In this document: in pieces, positions 1-7,784 of the stretch
How the letters are laid out: each line of letters opens with the position of its first letter
Position numbering within the stretch: position 1 is the stretch's first letter
DNA from: Marinobacter panjinensis
GTDB taxonomy: Bacteria > Pseudomonadota > Gammaproteobacteria > Pseudomonadales > Oleiphilaceae
DNA length: 64,000 nucleotides
Direction of reading: 5' to 3'
Assembly (NCBI RefSeq): GCF_005298175.1
Contig: NZ_SZYH01000002.1
Location: 434,001-498,000, forward strand
The notes under the pieces: generated by a model
The model's database searches: none
What the model saw: the letters and a program-made list of their open reading frames with translations, nothing else
What the model was told of the DNA's origin: nothing
Made by a program: the position numbers and the translations under genes

Positions 1-324
1 TACATGCTGGTGACCTCGGAGTTTGATGACGCAACCGACACCCGTACCTACAACGTGGTCGGGCAGGTGTTCTTCAGCTCTTCGGAAAAATTCACGGAAT
101 CCTTTGATTTCAAGGAAGCAGTGGATAATGTGGTCATTGATCTGACCCGGGCCCATTTCTGGGATATCACTGCGGTAGGTGCTCTGGACAAAGCAGTCAT
201 CAAGTTTCGCCGAGAGGGTGCCGAGGTCGAAATAATCGGATTGAACGAAGCCAGTGCCACCATCGTTGACCGTTTCGGCGTGCACGATAAACCTGACGCC
301 GTTGACTCGCTGATGGGGCACTGA
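1..324 (+). CDS. SulP-type anion permease, C-terminal STAS domain (5' truncated)
   Basis: The reading frame is open to the first base of the window and ends at TGA 322-324, so only the C-terminal ~107 residues are visible. They match a STAS domain as found on the cytoplasmic tail of SulP anion transporters: a beta strand, then VVIDLTRAHFWDITAVGALD, the segment around the conserved DxT/S loop, then a helix and the strand EVEIIGLN. No membrane segment is visible because it lies upstream. The stop is one base from the ATG of the universal stress protein gene, so the two are probably co-transcribed. In other bacteria SulP proteins are often paired with Usp proteins. A free-standing STAS protein is the alternative, but the frame running off the edge favours a truncated transporter. 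Confidence 0.75.
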   Translation, partial: YMLVTSEFDDATDTRTYNVVGQVFFSSSEKFTESFDFKEAVDNVVIDLTRAHFWDITAVGALDKAVIKFRREGAEVEIIGLNEASATIVDRFGVHDKPDAVDSLMGH

Positions 325-325
325 T

Positions 326-1252
326 ATGACACAAGCCAAGGAATTCAGCAACCATCCCGGTCACAATAACAACCATAACGATCACCAAGGCGAGGTTGAA
401 ATGCTACGAGTAGTTGCCTGTATCGACGGCTCCAGGGCTGCACCGGCGGTGTGTGATTACGCTGCCTGGGCCAGCAAGCATATGGAAACACCCATGACGC
501 TGCTGCACGTGCTGGATGAAGAACGCTACCCGACGGAGCCGGACCTGGCCGGTAACATTGGACTGGGTAGCCGCGAACAGCTGATGGAAGAGTTGTCCGA
601 GCTGGACCGGAGGCGCTCGAAGCTGGCCCTGGAGCACGGCCACCACATGCTGGATGAGGCTGAAGACCGTATCAAGGCCCTGGGTATCGATGACATTATC
701 AAGCGTCAGCGCCATGGCGACTTCACCGAGTCCCTGCTGGCTCTGGAAAACCAGACCCGTTTGCTGGTAATGGGGCTTCACGGCGAGAGCAGCTCTGACC
801 GGGACGTGCATGTAGGCAGCCAGCTGGAAACCGTGATCCGCAGCGTCCACCGCCCGATTCTCCTGGTGCCGGATGAATACCAGCAGCCAAAAAGCGCGAT
901 GCTGGCGTTTGATGGCAGTGCCACTGCCTTCAAGGGTGTGGAGTTGCTATCTGGAAGCCCGGTACTGAAAGGCATGCCGATTCATCTGGTGATGATCGGG
1001 GCTGACACCAGCGACCGCTGGGAGCAGCTCAAGAAAGCCGAGAAGATGCTTGGTGACCTTGGTTCCGAGGTTACACTGGCGATTCGTGCCGGTGATGTGG
1101 AGCCAACCCTCCACGCCTACCAAGAAGAACATGATATCGATATCCTGGTTATGGGGGCTTATGGGCATTCGCGGATTCGTCAGTTCCTGGTCGGAAGTAC
1201 CACCACGACGATGCTCAAGACTGCCCGCAAACCCCTGGTGATTCTACGTTAA
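326..1252 (+). CDS. Universal stress protein, tandem UspA domains
   Basis: The protein is 308 residues from this ATG and contains two Usp (adenine-nucleotide-binding) domains, roughly residues 26-175 and 190-308. The second carries the canonical G-x2-G-x9-G-S nucleotide motif (GAYGHSRIRQFLVGS). The first has GLHGESSSDRDVHVGS, with one residue more between the glycines, so ATP binding there is less certain. The N-terminal 25 residues are unusually rich in His and Asn. An in-frame ATG at 401, preceded by AAGGCGAGG (388-396), gives a 283-residue protein of normal family length and may be the true start. The gene follows the SulP frame by one base and its stop overlaps the next start (TAATG), indicating an operon. 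Tandem Usp proteins typically act in stress survival; the specific trigger cannot be read here. Confidence 0.85.
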   Translation: MTQAKEFSNHPGHNNNHNDHQGEVEMLRVVACIDGSRAAPAVCDYAAWASKHMETPMTLLHVLDEERYPTEPDLAGNIGLGSREQLMEELSELDRRRSKLALEHGHHMLDEAEDRIKALGIDDIIKRQRHGDFTESLLALENQTRLLVMGLHGESSSDRDVHVGSQLETVIRSVHRPILLVPDEYQQPKSAMLAFDGSATAFKGVELLSGSPVLKGMPIHLVMIGADTSDRWEQLKKAEKMLGDLGSEVTLAIRAGDVEPTLHAYQEEHDIDILVMGAYGHSRIRQFLVGSTTTTMLKTARKPLVILR

Positions 1253-2823
1253 TGCCCTCTACCCAGGGTTCTCTTGTCGCGTCGTTGGCGATGCCTGGTT
1301 GTTTCCTGGTGTTGATGACGTTGTTGACCGGTTGTGCCGGCGGCTTGCCGCCGGTAGCTCACTCCGGAGTTGAGGAAACCGTGCAGAACGAAGACAGCTT
1401 TCTGCTCACCCAGTCCCAACAGCGGTTGGCCGGTAACGACGGCCAATCGGGCTTTTACATGCTGGATTCCGGACAGGAAGCGTTTCTGTCCCGTGCCGCC
1501 CTGATTGCGGCGGCCGAACACAGCATCGACGCCCAGTATTACATCTGGAGCAATGATCCCTCCGGGCGCTACCTGGCCGGTCGGATGCTGCTGGCTGCGG
1601 ATCGTGGTGTCCGGGTACGGCTGCTGCTGGATGACTTCAACGCCGGGGGCATTGGTGAACTCCTTGCGGCCCTGGATACCCACCCCGGTATTCAGGTCCG
1701 TATTTTCAATCCTGCCAGAAGCCGTGGTGGATGGGGTCGGTGGGTATCGTTCCTGATGGATTTCGACCGTATCAACCGGCGCATGCACAACAAGACCTTC
1801 GTGGTGGACGGTGCTGCCGGGATTGTCGGCGGACGCAATATTGGCGATGAGTATTTCGGGTTTGCCGCCGATCGCTATTTCCGGGACCGCGACGTACTTG
1901 CGCTGGGGCCCGTTGTTGATGGGATGACGGACAACTTCCACGTCTACTGGAATAACCGTTGGGCCTACCCGGTGTCAGCCCTGTACCCGGATGTTCCTGC
2001 AGAGGGGAATGTAGCTGCGACCCTTGACGGGCTTCGCCGCCAGGCCAGAACGCAAGCCGGTCTGCCGGTGCCTGCCCCGGCAGACACTGCACAAGGAAGG
2101 GCAGAGCTCACAGGGCTGTTGGACCAACTGACGGTTGCACCCGGCGAACTGGTGTTTGACTCCCCTTTCGAAACCATGGAAGAGCCGGCTGAGACACCCA
2201 AGCGAAGCGCTAAAGCGCTCCAGCAGTTGGCACAGTCCGCTACCCGGGAAATTCTGATCGAATCCGCTTACCTGATACTCACCGGGGAACAATTGACGCT
2301 ATTGGACGTAGGGGATCGCCAGGGCCTGCAGGTTGCCGCATTGACCAATTCACTGGCGACCAATGACCTTGTCACCAACCACGCCGGTTACGCCCGCTGG
2401 CGCCCCTATATGCTGGGGCAGGGAATAGAGATCTATGAACTCAAACCCGATGCACAGGCCTGTCAGCAATGGCTGAACACAGATGGCTTCTGCTCGACAG
2501 GCCAGGTCAGCCTGCACTCCAAGTCCGTGGTGTTTGATCGCAGCGCCCTGGTGGTCGGTTCCTTCAACGTCAATCTTCGCTCCATTTACCTGAATGGCGA
2601 AACGGTGCTGATTATCCACAGTGCGGAGCTGGCCAAGGAGGTGGCGGAAGACATACGGTCAGTCATGCATCCCCGTAACAGCTGGGAAGTCTCCCTGGAT
2701 GATAGCGGAGACCTGCAATGGCGCAGCGGCGAGGCATCCTATACCAGCGAGCCCACCGTTGGCTGGTGGCGCCGCGCCAAGTCCCGTTTCCTGTCATGGT
2801 TGCCCGTGGAGAAATACCTCTAG
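1252..2823 (+). CDS. Phospholipase D family lipoprotein (cardiolipin synthase-like)
   Basis: The 523-residue protein begins with a lipoprotein signal peptide ending in the lipobox LTGC (Cys about residue 28), so it is probably anchored in the outer or inner membrane facing the periplasm. It has two HKD phosphodiesterase motifs: HNKTFVVDGAAGIVGGRN at about residues 179-196 and HSKSVVFDRSALVVGSFN at about residues 423-440. These are the catalytic signatures of the PLD superfamily, which hydrolyses or transfers phosphodiester groups of phospholipids. Length and lipidation resemble YmdC/ClsC-type proteins, but cardiolipin synthesis is an inference. The start overlaps the stop of the Usp gene (TAATG). 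The stop overlaps by a few bases the convergent PRC-barrel gene, leaving no room for a separate terminator. Confidence 0.85.
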   Translation: MPSTQGSLVASLAMPGCFLVLMTLLTGCAGGLPPVAHSGVEETVQNEDSFLLTQSQQRLAGNDGQSGFYMLDSGQEAFLSRAALIAAAEHSIDAQYYIWSNDPSGRYLAGRMLLAADRGVRVRLLLDDFNAGGIGELLAALDTHPGIQVRIFNPARSRGGWGRWVSFLMDFDRINRRMHNKTFVVDGAAGIVGGRNIGDEYFGFAADRYFRDRDVLALGPVVDGMTDNFHVYWNNRWAYPVSALYPDVPAEGNVAATLDGLRRQARTQAGLPVPAPADTAQGRAELTGLLDQLTVAPGELVFDSPFETMEEPAETPKRSAKALQQLAQSATREILIESAYLILTGEQLTLLDVGDRQGLQVAALTNSLATNDLVTNHAGYARWRPYMLGQGIEIYELKPDAQACQQWLNTDGFCSTGQVSLHSKSVVFDRSALVVGSFNVNLRSIYLNGETVLIIHSAELAKEVAEDIRSVMHPRNSWEVSLDDSGDLQWRSGEASYTSEPTVGWWRRAKSRFLSWLPVEKYL

Positions 2824-3353
2824 TTCTCTGCGTCGTCAGACATACTCTCCACTCCCTGCTTGAGGTTTTGCCAAGCGGAGGAGGTTGCCTGCTTGGTGTC
2901 CTCCCAGGCACTGCGGCTACTTTCCTTTGTGTTTTCCCAGGCTTGACTCAGAGAGTCACTGGTCTGGTTCCACCAGCTCTCATCGTATTCCGGCAACGCC
3001 TTGATCTCATCCTGGGTCGCTTCCATGTGGACCTCGTAATCCTGGTCATCAAACTCGTTGTCGCCCTCTTCTTCCAACCGCAGGGTAAAGGTGCCGCGCT
3101 CGGCTACGACATCACGGCCACCCATGCCCAGTACATCACCGGTCTTGATCACCAGCGAGTGGACCGACATGTTGTCGTCCATGAGGATGTTCGCCACCTC
3201 GCCGATCTCCTCACCGCTGCTGTCGTAGACGTCCGCATCCATCAAGTCGTCCGCTGAATAAAGTCCCTGGGCGGCATGGGCCGACAGGCTGAAAGCCATG
3301 GAGCCGGCCACCAGGGAAGTGCCCATTGCCCGAATCAAACGTGTGCGCATCAT
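2820..3353 (-). CDS. Exported PRC-barrel protein with C-terminal amphipathic repeats
   Basis: The 177-residue protein has a Sec signal peptide (residues 1-28, cleavage near AHA-AQ) and a PRC-barrel fold at about residues 30-110 (sequence SGEEIGEVANILMD, then beta strands). Its tail carries three tandem 11-residue repeats at 136-168: SQAWENTKESS, RSAWEDTKQAT and SSAWQNLKQGV. These repeats look like apolipoprotein or LEA-type amphipathic helices. Secreted PRC-barrel proteins in proteobacteria are often linked to envelope stress, but no defined function is known to me. The ATG has a good ribosome site (AGGAG six bases upstream). A 7-bp inverted repeat at 3388-3412 lies in the 5' leader. The gene is convergent with, and overlaps by four bases, the PLD lipoprotein gene. 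Confidence 0.8.
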   Translation of the reverse strand: MMRTRLIRAMGTSLVAGSMAFSLSAHAAQGLYSADDLMDADVYDSSGEEIGEVANILMDDNMSVHSLVIKTGDVLGMGGRDVVAERGTFTLRLEEEGDNEFDDQDYEVHMEATQDEIKALPEYDESWWNQTSDSLSQAWENTKESSRSAWEDTKQATSSAWQNLKQGVESMSDDAEN

Positions 3354-3509
3354 AGTGAACTCCTGTATTTGCTGAACTCCTGTTGGTTACCCCGCGCCTG
3401 GAACCCGGGGTATCTGTACGCGATGTAACAGCGATCACGTCACCAATAACGCTAGCAGGGCCTGGATAATTTATCGAATGACGGTATGGCAACAGGAAAA
3501 AGACACTCA

Positions 3510-4694
3510 TCACGCGCTGCTGCCCGCTGCAACTCCTGATGCCCACGCCCACTGAAAGTTATGCCCACCGAGATGGCCCGTCACATCCACCACTTCGCCA
3601 ATGAAATACAGGTCTGGTCGATCAAGAACGGCCATGGTTTTGGATGACAGCTGGCGGGTATCCACGCCTCCCAGGGTCACCTCAGCCGTCCGGTAGCCTT
3701 CGGTGCCGGCGGGTTTGATGGCCCATTGGCCCAGAGCTCGTGCCGCCTGTTCGATGTCACTGTTCTTGTACCCCTGCAGCGGTCCGGCCCAGCCGTGAAG
3801 GTCGTTCAGGGCCTGGGCGAAGCGTTTGGGCAGTTGCTGCATCAGATATTGGGCAACGGTGGATTGTGGTCTGGTTTCTCTTAGCTGGTACAGGTCCTGT
3901 TCAATGTTGGTCGCCGGGAGCATGTTGATGCTCAGACTGTCGCCTGGCTGCCAGAAACTGGAGATCTGCAGCATGGCCGGGCCGCTTAGCCCGCGATGGG
4001 TCACCAGCATGGGTTCGCGGAAGTGTTCGTTGTTGCAGTGGACGTCCACAGGGCAGCTTACGCCGGCCAGCGGGGCCAGTTGTGCCTTCAGTTCCGGATG
4101 CAGGGTAAAGGGCACCAGTCCTGCTCGGGTGGGTAGAACGGTAAGTCCGAACTGGCGCGCGATGTCGTAGCCGAACCCGGTGGCGCCCATGGTGGGGATG
4201 GACAGCCCGCCGCAGGCGATAACCAGGGATTCGCAGTCAAGGGTGCCGGCGCTGGTTTGCAGCTGGTAGCCGTTGTCGGTGCCGCTGATTGTTCTGGCGC
4301 TGGTATTCAGCCGCACTTCCGCGCCGGCCCATTCGCATTCGGTCAGCAGCATGTTGAGTATTTCTTTGCTGCTGTCTTTGCAAAAGAGTTGCCCGGCGGC
4401 TTTTTCTTCGTGCTCAATGCCGTGGCGCTCCACCAGGTCCAGAAAGTGCTGGGGGGTGTAGCGTTTCAGGGCGGAGATGCAGTAGTGGGGGTTGTCCGAG
4501 AGGAAGTTGGCCGGAGTGCTGTTCAGGTTGGTGAAGTTGCAGCGGCCGCCGCCGGACATGAGAATTTTCTTGCCGGGTTTGTTGGCGTGGTCGATCACCA
4601 GGACTTTGCGGCCACGGTAGCCGGCTGTTGCGGCGCACATCAGGCCTGCAGCGCCGGCGCCTATGATGATTACGTCGTAGTTCCGGGCGGTCAT
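3510..4694 (-). CDS. NAD(P)/FAD-dependent oxidoreductase, HI0933/BaiN family
   Basis: The protein opens with a Rossmann dinucleotide-binding motif, DVIIIGAGAAGLMCAATAG, followed by GKKILMSGGGRCNFTN, the signature of the HI0933/YhiN/BaiN flavoprotein family. The C-terminus has the family's closing motif, FIGEVVDVTGHLGGHNFQWA, which contacts FAD. Length (394 residues) is normal. I chose the ATG at 4694. The frame extends to a GTG at 4727, but that codon lies against an arm of the 94-base palindromic element and has no ribosome site. The substrate is unknown: BaiN acts on bile-acid intermediates in gut bacteria, and most homologues in environmental bacteria are uncharacterised. It lies downstream of phzF on the same strand, with the palindromic element between. 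Confidence 0.85.
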   Translation of the reverse strand: MTARNYDVIIIGAGAAGLMCAATAGYRGRKVLVIDHANKPGKKILMSGGGRCNFTNLNSTPANFLSDNPHYCISALKRYTPQHFLDLVERHGIEHEEKAAGQLFCKDSSKEILNMLLTECEWAGAEVRLNTSARTISGTDNGYQLQTSAGTLDCESLVIACGGLSIPTMGATGFGYDIARQFGLTVLPTRAGLVPFTLHPELKAQLAPLAGVSCPVDVHCNNEHFREPMLVTHRGLSGPAMLQISSFWQPGDSLSINMLPATNIEQDLYQLRETRPQSTVAQYLMQQLPKRFAQALNDLHGWAGPLQGYKNSDIEQAARALGQWAIKPAGTEGYRTAEVTLGGVDTRQLSSKTMAVLDRPDLYFIGEVVDVTGHLGGHNFQWAWASGVAAGSSA

Positions 4695-4727
4695 GGTCTG
4701 GAGGTCGCGCTTTCGGAGTTCCGGCAC

Positions 4728-4821
4728 GGGTTGAGGGCAGTCAGGGATACGCGGTGAATACGTCCATGTACGCTCGACAAAAACATCCCTGTTTTTGACG
4801 ATCCCTGACTGCCCTCAACCC
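4728..4821. repeat. 94-base palindromic (REP/MITE-like) intergenic element
   Basis: Two perfect 21-base inverted arms, 4728-4748 and 4801-4821, flank a 52-base centre. The centre holds a second hairpin, CAAAAAC (4778-4784) and GTTTTTG (4791-4797) around the loop ATCCCT, and a smaller TAC/GTA hairpin around ATGGAC. On the minus strand the two small loops read GGGAT and ATGGAC. This architecture of long arms enclosing short hairpins is typical of REP-like or MITE-like intergenic repeats. No second copy is seen in this window, so dispersal in the genome is an inference. It could also act as a terminator or mRNA-stabilising structure between phzF and the flavoprotein gene, although no long U-tract follows either arm. 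Confidence 0.7.
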
Positions 4822-4893
4822 ATACCTTTCCAAACATCTGTGCTGCCCGCCGCTGCTCGTTAGTTGGGCGCAGTATACATTTTTGTTGAGGTT

Positions 4894-5703
4894 TCAGGGG
4901 AGCTGGACAGAGCCTTCCATATAGAACGCGGCCTGGCCGGCGATGGTTACGCGGTCGCCTTTCAGTTCGCAGCGAAGTACACCGCCCCTGGCGGACACTT
5001 GTTTTGCCAGCAGGGTATTCTTGCCGAGTTGTTCGGCCCAGTAGGGCACCAGAATACTGTGGATGGAGCCGGTGACAGGGTCTTCGTCGATGCCTCCGCC
5101 CGGGGCGAAGTAGCGGCTGACGAAGTCGCAGTCATTGCCCGGTGCAGTAATGATGACGCCCAGATTGCCCAGTTCCTTGAGTTTGCGGATGTCCGGTTGC
5201 GCGGCTTTTACCGCGGCTTCGTCTCTGAGGACGATGAGATAATTGGTGTCCTTGGGGACAAAAAACGACGTTTCGGGGGCGCCTTCCAGGGCTTCCAGGA
5301 TCAGGCCGGGTGTCGGGCGTTCCTCGAAGCCGAGGTTGGGGAAGTCCAGCTCCAGCCAGCCATCGTCGGTCTGTTTCACTCCCAGGGGGCCGCTTTTGGA
5401 TTGGAGCCTGATGTGCTGCTTTTCCCAGCCCAGTTTGTTGAACAGGACCCAGGCGCTGGCGAGGGTAGCGTGGCCGCAGAGCGGTACTTCTATGCCGGGT
5501 GTGAACCAGCGTATGTGAAAGTCTTGCTCTTCATCATCGGAAAGGGGAACCAGAAAGGCCGTTTCCGAGAGGTTATTCTCCAGTGCCAGTTTCTGCATGG
5601 TGTCGTCTGGCAGCCACTCTTCCAGTGGCATGACGGCAGCGGGGTTGCCGCCGAAAACCTGGCTGGTAAACGCGTCGACCTGGTAGATCGGTAATGTGTT
5701 CAT
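4894..5703 (-). CDS. PhzF family isomerase/epimerase
   Basis: The 269-residue protein begins YQVDAFTSQVFGGNPAAVM, the N-terminal signature of the PhzF superfamily (diaminopimelate-epimerase-like fold). A Glu-containing segment, NLSETAFL (about residues 44-51), carries the conserved catalytic Glu position. The C-terminal half has the matching FAPGGGIDEDPVTGS motif. Family members isomerise small acids; PhzF itself acts in phenazine synthesis. No other phenazine genes are present, so phenazine production is not implied. The start overlaps the stop of the upstream 98-residue gene (ATGA), indicating translational coupling. The pair is divergent from a MocR-type regulator, which by the usual rule for such regulators may control it. 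Confidence 0.9.
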   Translation of the reverse strand: MNTLPIYQVDAFTSQVFGGNPAAVMPLEEWLPDDTMQKLALENNLSETAFLVPLSDDEEQDFHIRWFTPGIEVPLCGHATLASAWVLFNKLGWEKQHIRLQSKSGPLGVKQTDDGWLELDFPNLGFEERPTPGLILEALEGAPETSFFVPKDTNYLIVLRDEAAVKAAQPDIRKLKELGNLGVIITAPGNDCDFVSRYFAPGGGIDEDPVTGSIHSILVPYWAEQLGKNTLLAKQVSARGGVLRCELKGDRVTIAGQAAFYMEGSVQLP

Positions 5704-5996
5704 GATTCCTCCCTTGTGAACGTGTCAGCGTAGCGGTGTGCCCGGTGGGCGGCAAATTGGCTCAGTTCCACGGCGCTGTAGAAGTGAAGCTCTGGCAGAG
5801 CTTTCGAGTGGGTAATGATCCAGTGTTCGGGTTTGACCAGGCGGATTTCAAAGCCGAGGTTCTCCAGCCACTTCCAGGCGGTGTGGATGGTCATCGGGGC
5901 CAGGTCGTGGTTGTGACCAACGCCCAGCAAGTCCTTGCGGCTGGCCGGTCGTGCGTCTGTCAGCGGGTGGGGCTGTAATCGGTTCAGTGCGGTCAT
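5700..5996 (-). CDS. Small protein of unknown function coupled to phzF
   Basis: This 98-residue protein matches no family I recognise. It is soluble, with no signal peptide or membrane segment, and contains a Trp- and His-rich centre (IHTAWKWLENLGFEI, then EHWIITHSKA). It is read on the same strand as phzF and its stop overlaps the phzF start by four bases (ATGA), so the two are almost certainly co-translated. The divergent MocR-type regulator starts about 180 bases away. The first ATG (5994-5996) has AAGGAG within GAAGGAGTTTCACC just upstream, a good ribosome site, which supports the ORF being real. A role alongside PhzF in modifying a small metabolite is only an inference from coupling. Confidence 0.65.
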   Translation of the reverse strand: MTALNRLQPHPLTDARPASRKDLLGVGHNHDLAPMTIHTAWKWLENLGFEIRLVKPEHWIITHSKALPELHFYSAVELSQFAAHRAHRYADTFTREES

Positions 5997-6173
5997 GGTG
6001 AAACTCCTTCTTCTGGACGCTGATCACCATTCTCCGCCGGTGCAGACAACCATAACAGATTCAGATATTGTGGTTTTGAACCGGTACAGTTTCATCTATC
6101 CGACATCTGTGCTGGTCAGAATCTGGTTGATCTGTACTGCCTCTACTCTCGATTGATCTGGCAGGATTGGGCA

Positions 6174-7586
6174 ATGGGCATTCTCTATAATCAGGTAGCA
6201 GACCAGTTGCACGCATTGATTCGTGATGGGGTATATCGCGAAGGAGAGCGGCTGCCTGGTGTTCGGGCGCTCAGTCGCCAGTTTGGCGTGAGCGTTTCGA
6301 CGGTGCTTCAGGCCCACCAGACGCTGGAGGCCCGTGGCTATCTGGAGGCACGGGAGCGCAGAGGCTATTTTGTGCATTTGCCCCGGTGGGATACGCCCGA
6401 ACCGGTGATGCAGAAGCATAGGGCCAGACCCGTGCCGGTCAGCGCCAGGGACATGGCCCTGGACCTGTGCGCCGACGAGCAAAAGCGCATGGTGCCATTG
6501 GCCGCTGCGGTGCCGCATCCGGATTTTCTGCCGGTTCGCCAGATTCAGCAGGCCACCTTATGGGCGGCGAGGCGCGGGCTTGAAACCCTGGATTACGCTT
6601 TCCCGGGAAAGATTGAGTACCGGCGCCAGCTGGCTCAGCGAATGGCTACGCTTGGCGTCATGGCGACGCCGGACGATATTATTGCCACCAACGGCGCCCA
6701 GGAGGCGATCATTCTCGCCCTGAAGGCAGTGACCCGGCCCGGTGATATCGTGGTGGTTGAGTCGCCTTCATTTCCTGGCATCCTGCAGGCCCTGGACGTT
6801 GTCGGGCTCCGAGTGATTGAAGTGCCGACGCACCCGTCCGAAGGAATGAGCCTGGAGGGGCTGGAACTGGCGCTGGGACAGTGGCCGGTGAAAGCGTGCG
6901 TGGTGGTCCCCAATCACAGCAACCCCATGGGTGCGCGGATGCCTGATGAGCGCAAGCAGCAGCTGGTGCAGATGCTTGAGCGGGCGGGCGTGCCGCTGAT
7001 TGAGGACGATATCTACGGTGACCTGTTCCATAGCGGTGAACGCCCCAGGCCGGCCAAGGTGTTCGACCGCACTGGCAATGTTATCTATTGCAGCTCATTC
7101 TCCAAAACCATCTCGCCGGGGCTGCGCCTTGGCTGGATGATGCCCGGCAAATACCTGGCCGAGGCGCGTCAGCAGAAGTACTTCAGCAACCTGGGTACGG
7201 CAAGCGTGCCGCAGCTGGCGGTGGCTCATTTCCTGGAACAGGGGGGCTATGACCGCTACCTGCGGTCAGTGCGGCCGCGCTTTCGTGAGGTGACGGAGCG
7301 GATGCGGGCCGCCGTGGGGCGGTCGTTCCCGGAAGGCACCGCGGTCAGCCGGCCACAGGGTGGTTTCGTATTGTGGGTTCAGCTACCGGGTAATACCTCA
7401 GGCACCGAGGTCTACCGCCGGGCGCGGGAGGAAAATATCAATGTCGCTCCGGGGCTGATGTTCTCCACCACCGACAAATACGAAAACTGCCTGCGGCTCA
7501 ATGGCGCCAACCCCTGGAGCGAACGGATTGAGCAGGCGATTGGTCGCCTGGGCGCCATCGCAACCGCAGTGGCCGCCGAATCCTGA
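6174..7586 (+). CDS. MocR-type regulator (GntR winged helix fused to PLP aminotransferase fold)
   Basis: Residues 1-75 form a GntR winged helix-turn-helix (LPGVRALSRQFGVSVSTVLQAHQTLEARGY). Residues ~110-470 form a class I aminotransferase fold with the PLP-lysine region SSFSKTISPGLRLGW and the conserved NHSNPMG and EDDIYGDL segments. This fusion defines MocR/PdxR regulators, which sense PLP or an amino-acid-PLP adduct. I chose the ATG at 6174, with GGCAGGA just upstream, over a TTG at 6153 because the ATG has the better ribosome site. It is divergent from the phzF operon, the usual place for a MocR target. The intergenic region contains AACCATAAC and ATTGTGGTT as an imperfect inverted pair, and CAGAATCTG near the start; their use as operators is untested. 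Confidence 0.9.
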   Translation: MGILYNQVADQLHALIRDGVYREGERLPGVRALSRQFGVSVSTVLQAHQTLEARGYLEARERRGYFVHLPRWDTPEPVMQKHRARPVPVSARDMALDLCADEQKRMVPLAAAVPHPDFLPVRQIQQATLWAARRGLETLDYAFPGKIEYRRQLAQRMATLGVMATPDDIIATNGAQEAIILALKAVTRPGDIVVVESPSFPGILQALDVVGLRVIEVPTHPSEGMSLEGLELALGQWPVKACVVVPNHSNPMGARMPDERKQQLVQMLERAGVPLIEDDIYGDLFHSGERPRPAKVFDRTGNVIYCSSFSKTISPGLRLGWMMPGKYLAEARQQKYFSNLGTASVPQLAVAHFLEQGGYDRYLRSVRPRFREVTERMRAAVGRSFPEGTAVSRPQGGFVLWVQLPGNTSGTEVYRRAREENINVAPGLMFSTTDKYENCLRLNGANPWSERIEQAIGRLGAIATAVAAES

Positions 7587-7622
7587 GGTGGTTCGGGGTT
7601 ATACCTCGGTTTCATGATGTTT

Positions 7623-7653
7623 TGACAATTTGTCATTTCGTGACAATTTGTCC
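7623..7653. promoter_or_regulatory. Tandem TGACA-N3-TGTC operator-like repeats
   Basis: Two copies of TGACAATTTGTC lie at 7623-7634 and 7641-7652, each a TGACA/TGTCA-type inverted repeat (the second ends in C). They are 18 bases apart start to start, nearly two helical turns. They sit in the 198-base gap before the metal-dependent hydrolase gene, and the first overlaps a possible TTGACA -35 box. Such tandem sites suggest cooperative binding of a dimeric repressor; the protein is unknown. Confidence 0.45.
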
Positions 7654-7784
7654 AGTTTTTTCTGTTTCAGCCTTCCTTCGCAACCGAATTCAGGTTTAAA
7701 CTGGCCCCTCTGATCAATTTTCGTACGTGGTTTCCCGCTGTACGGTGAATGCCGCTCCATAATCACAATAAACCGGAGGCAGTC

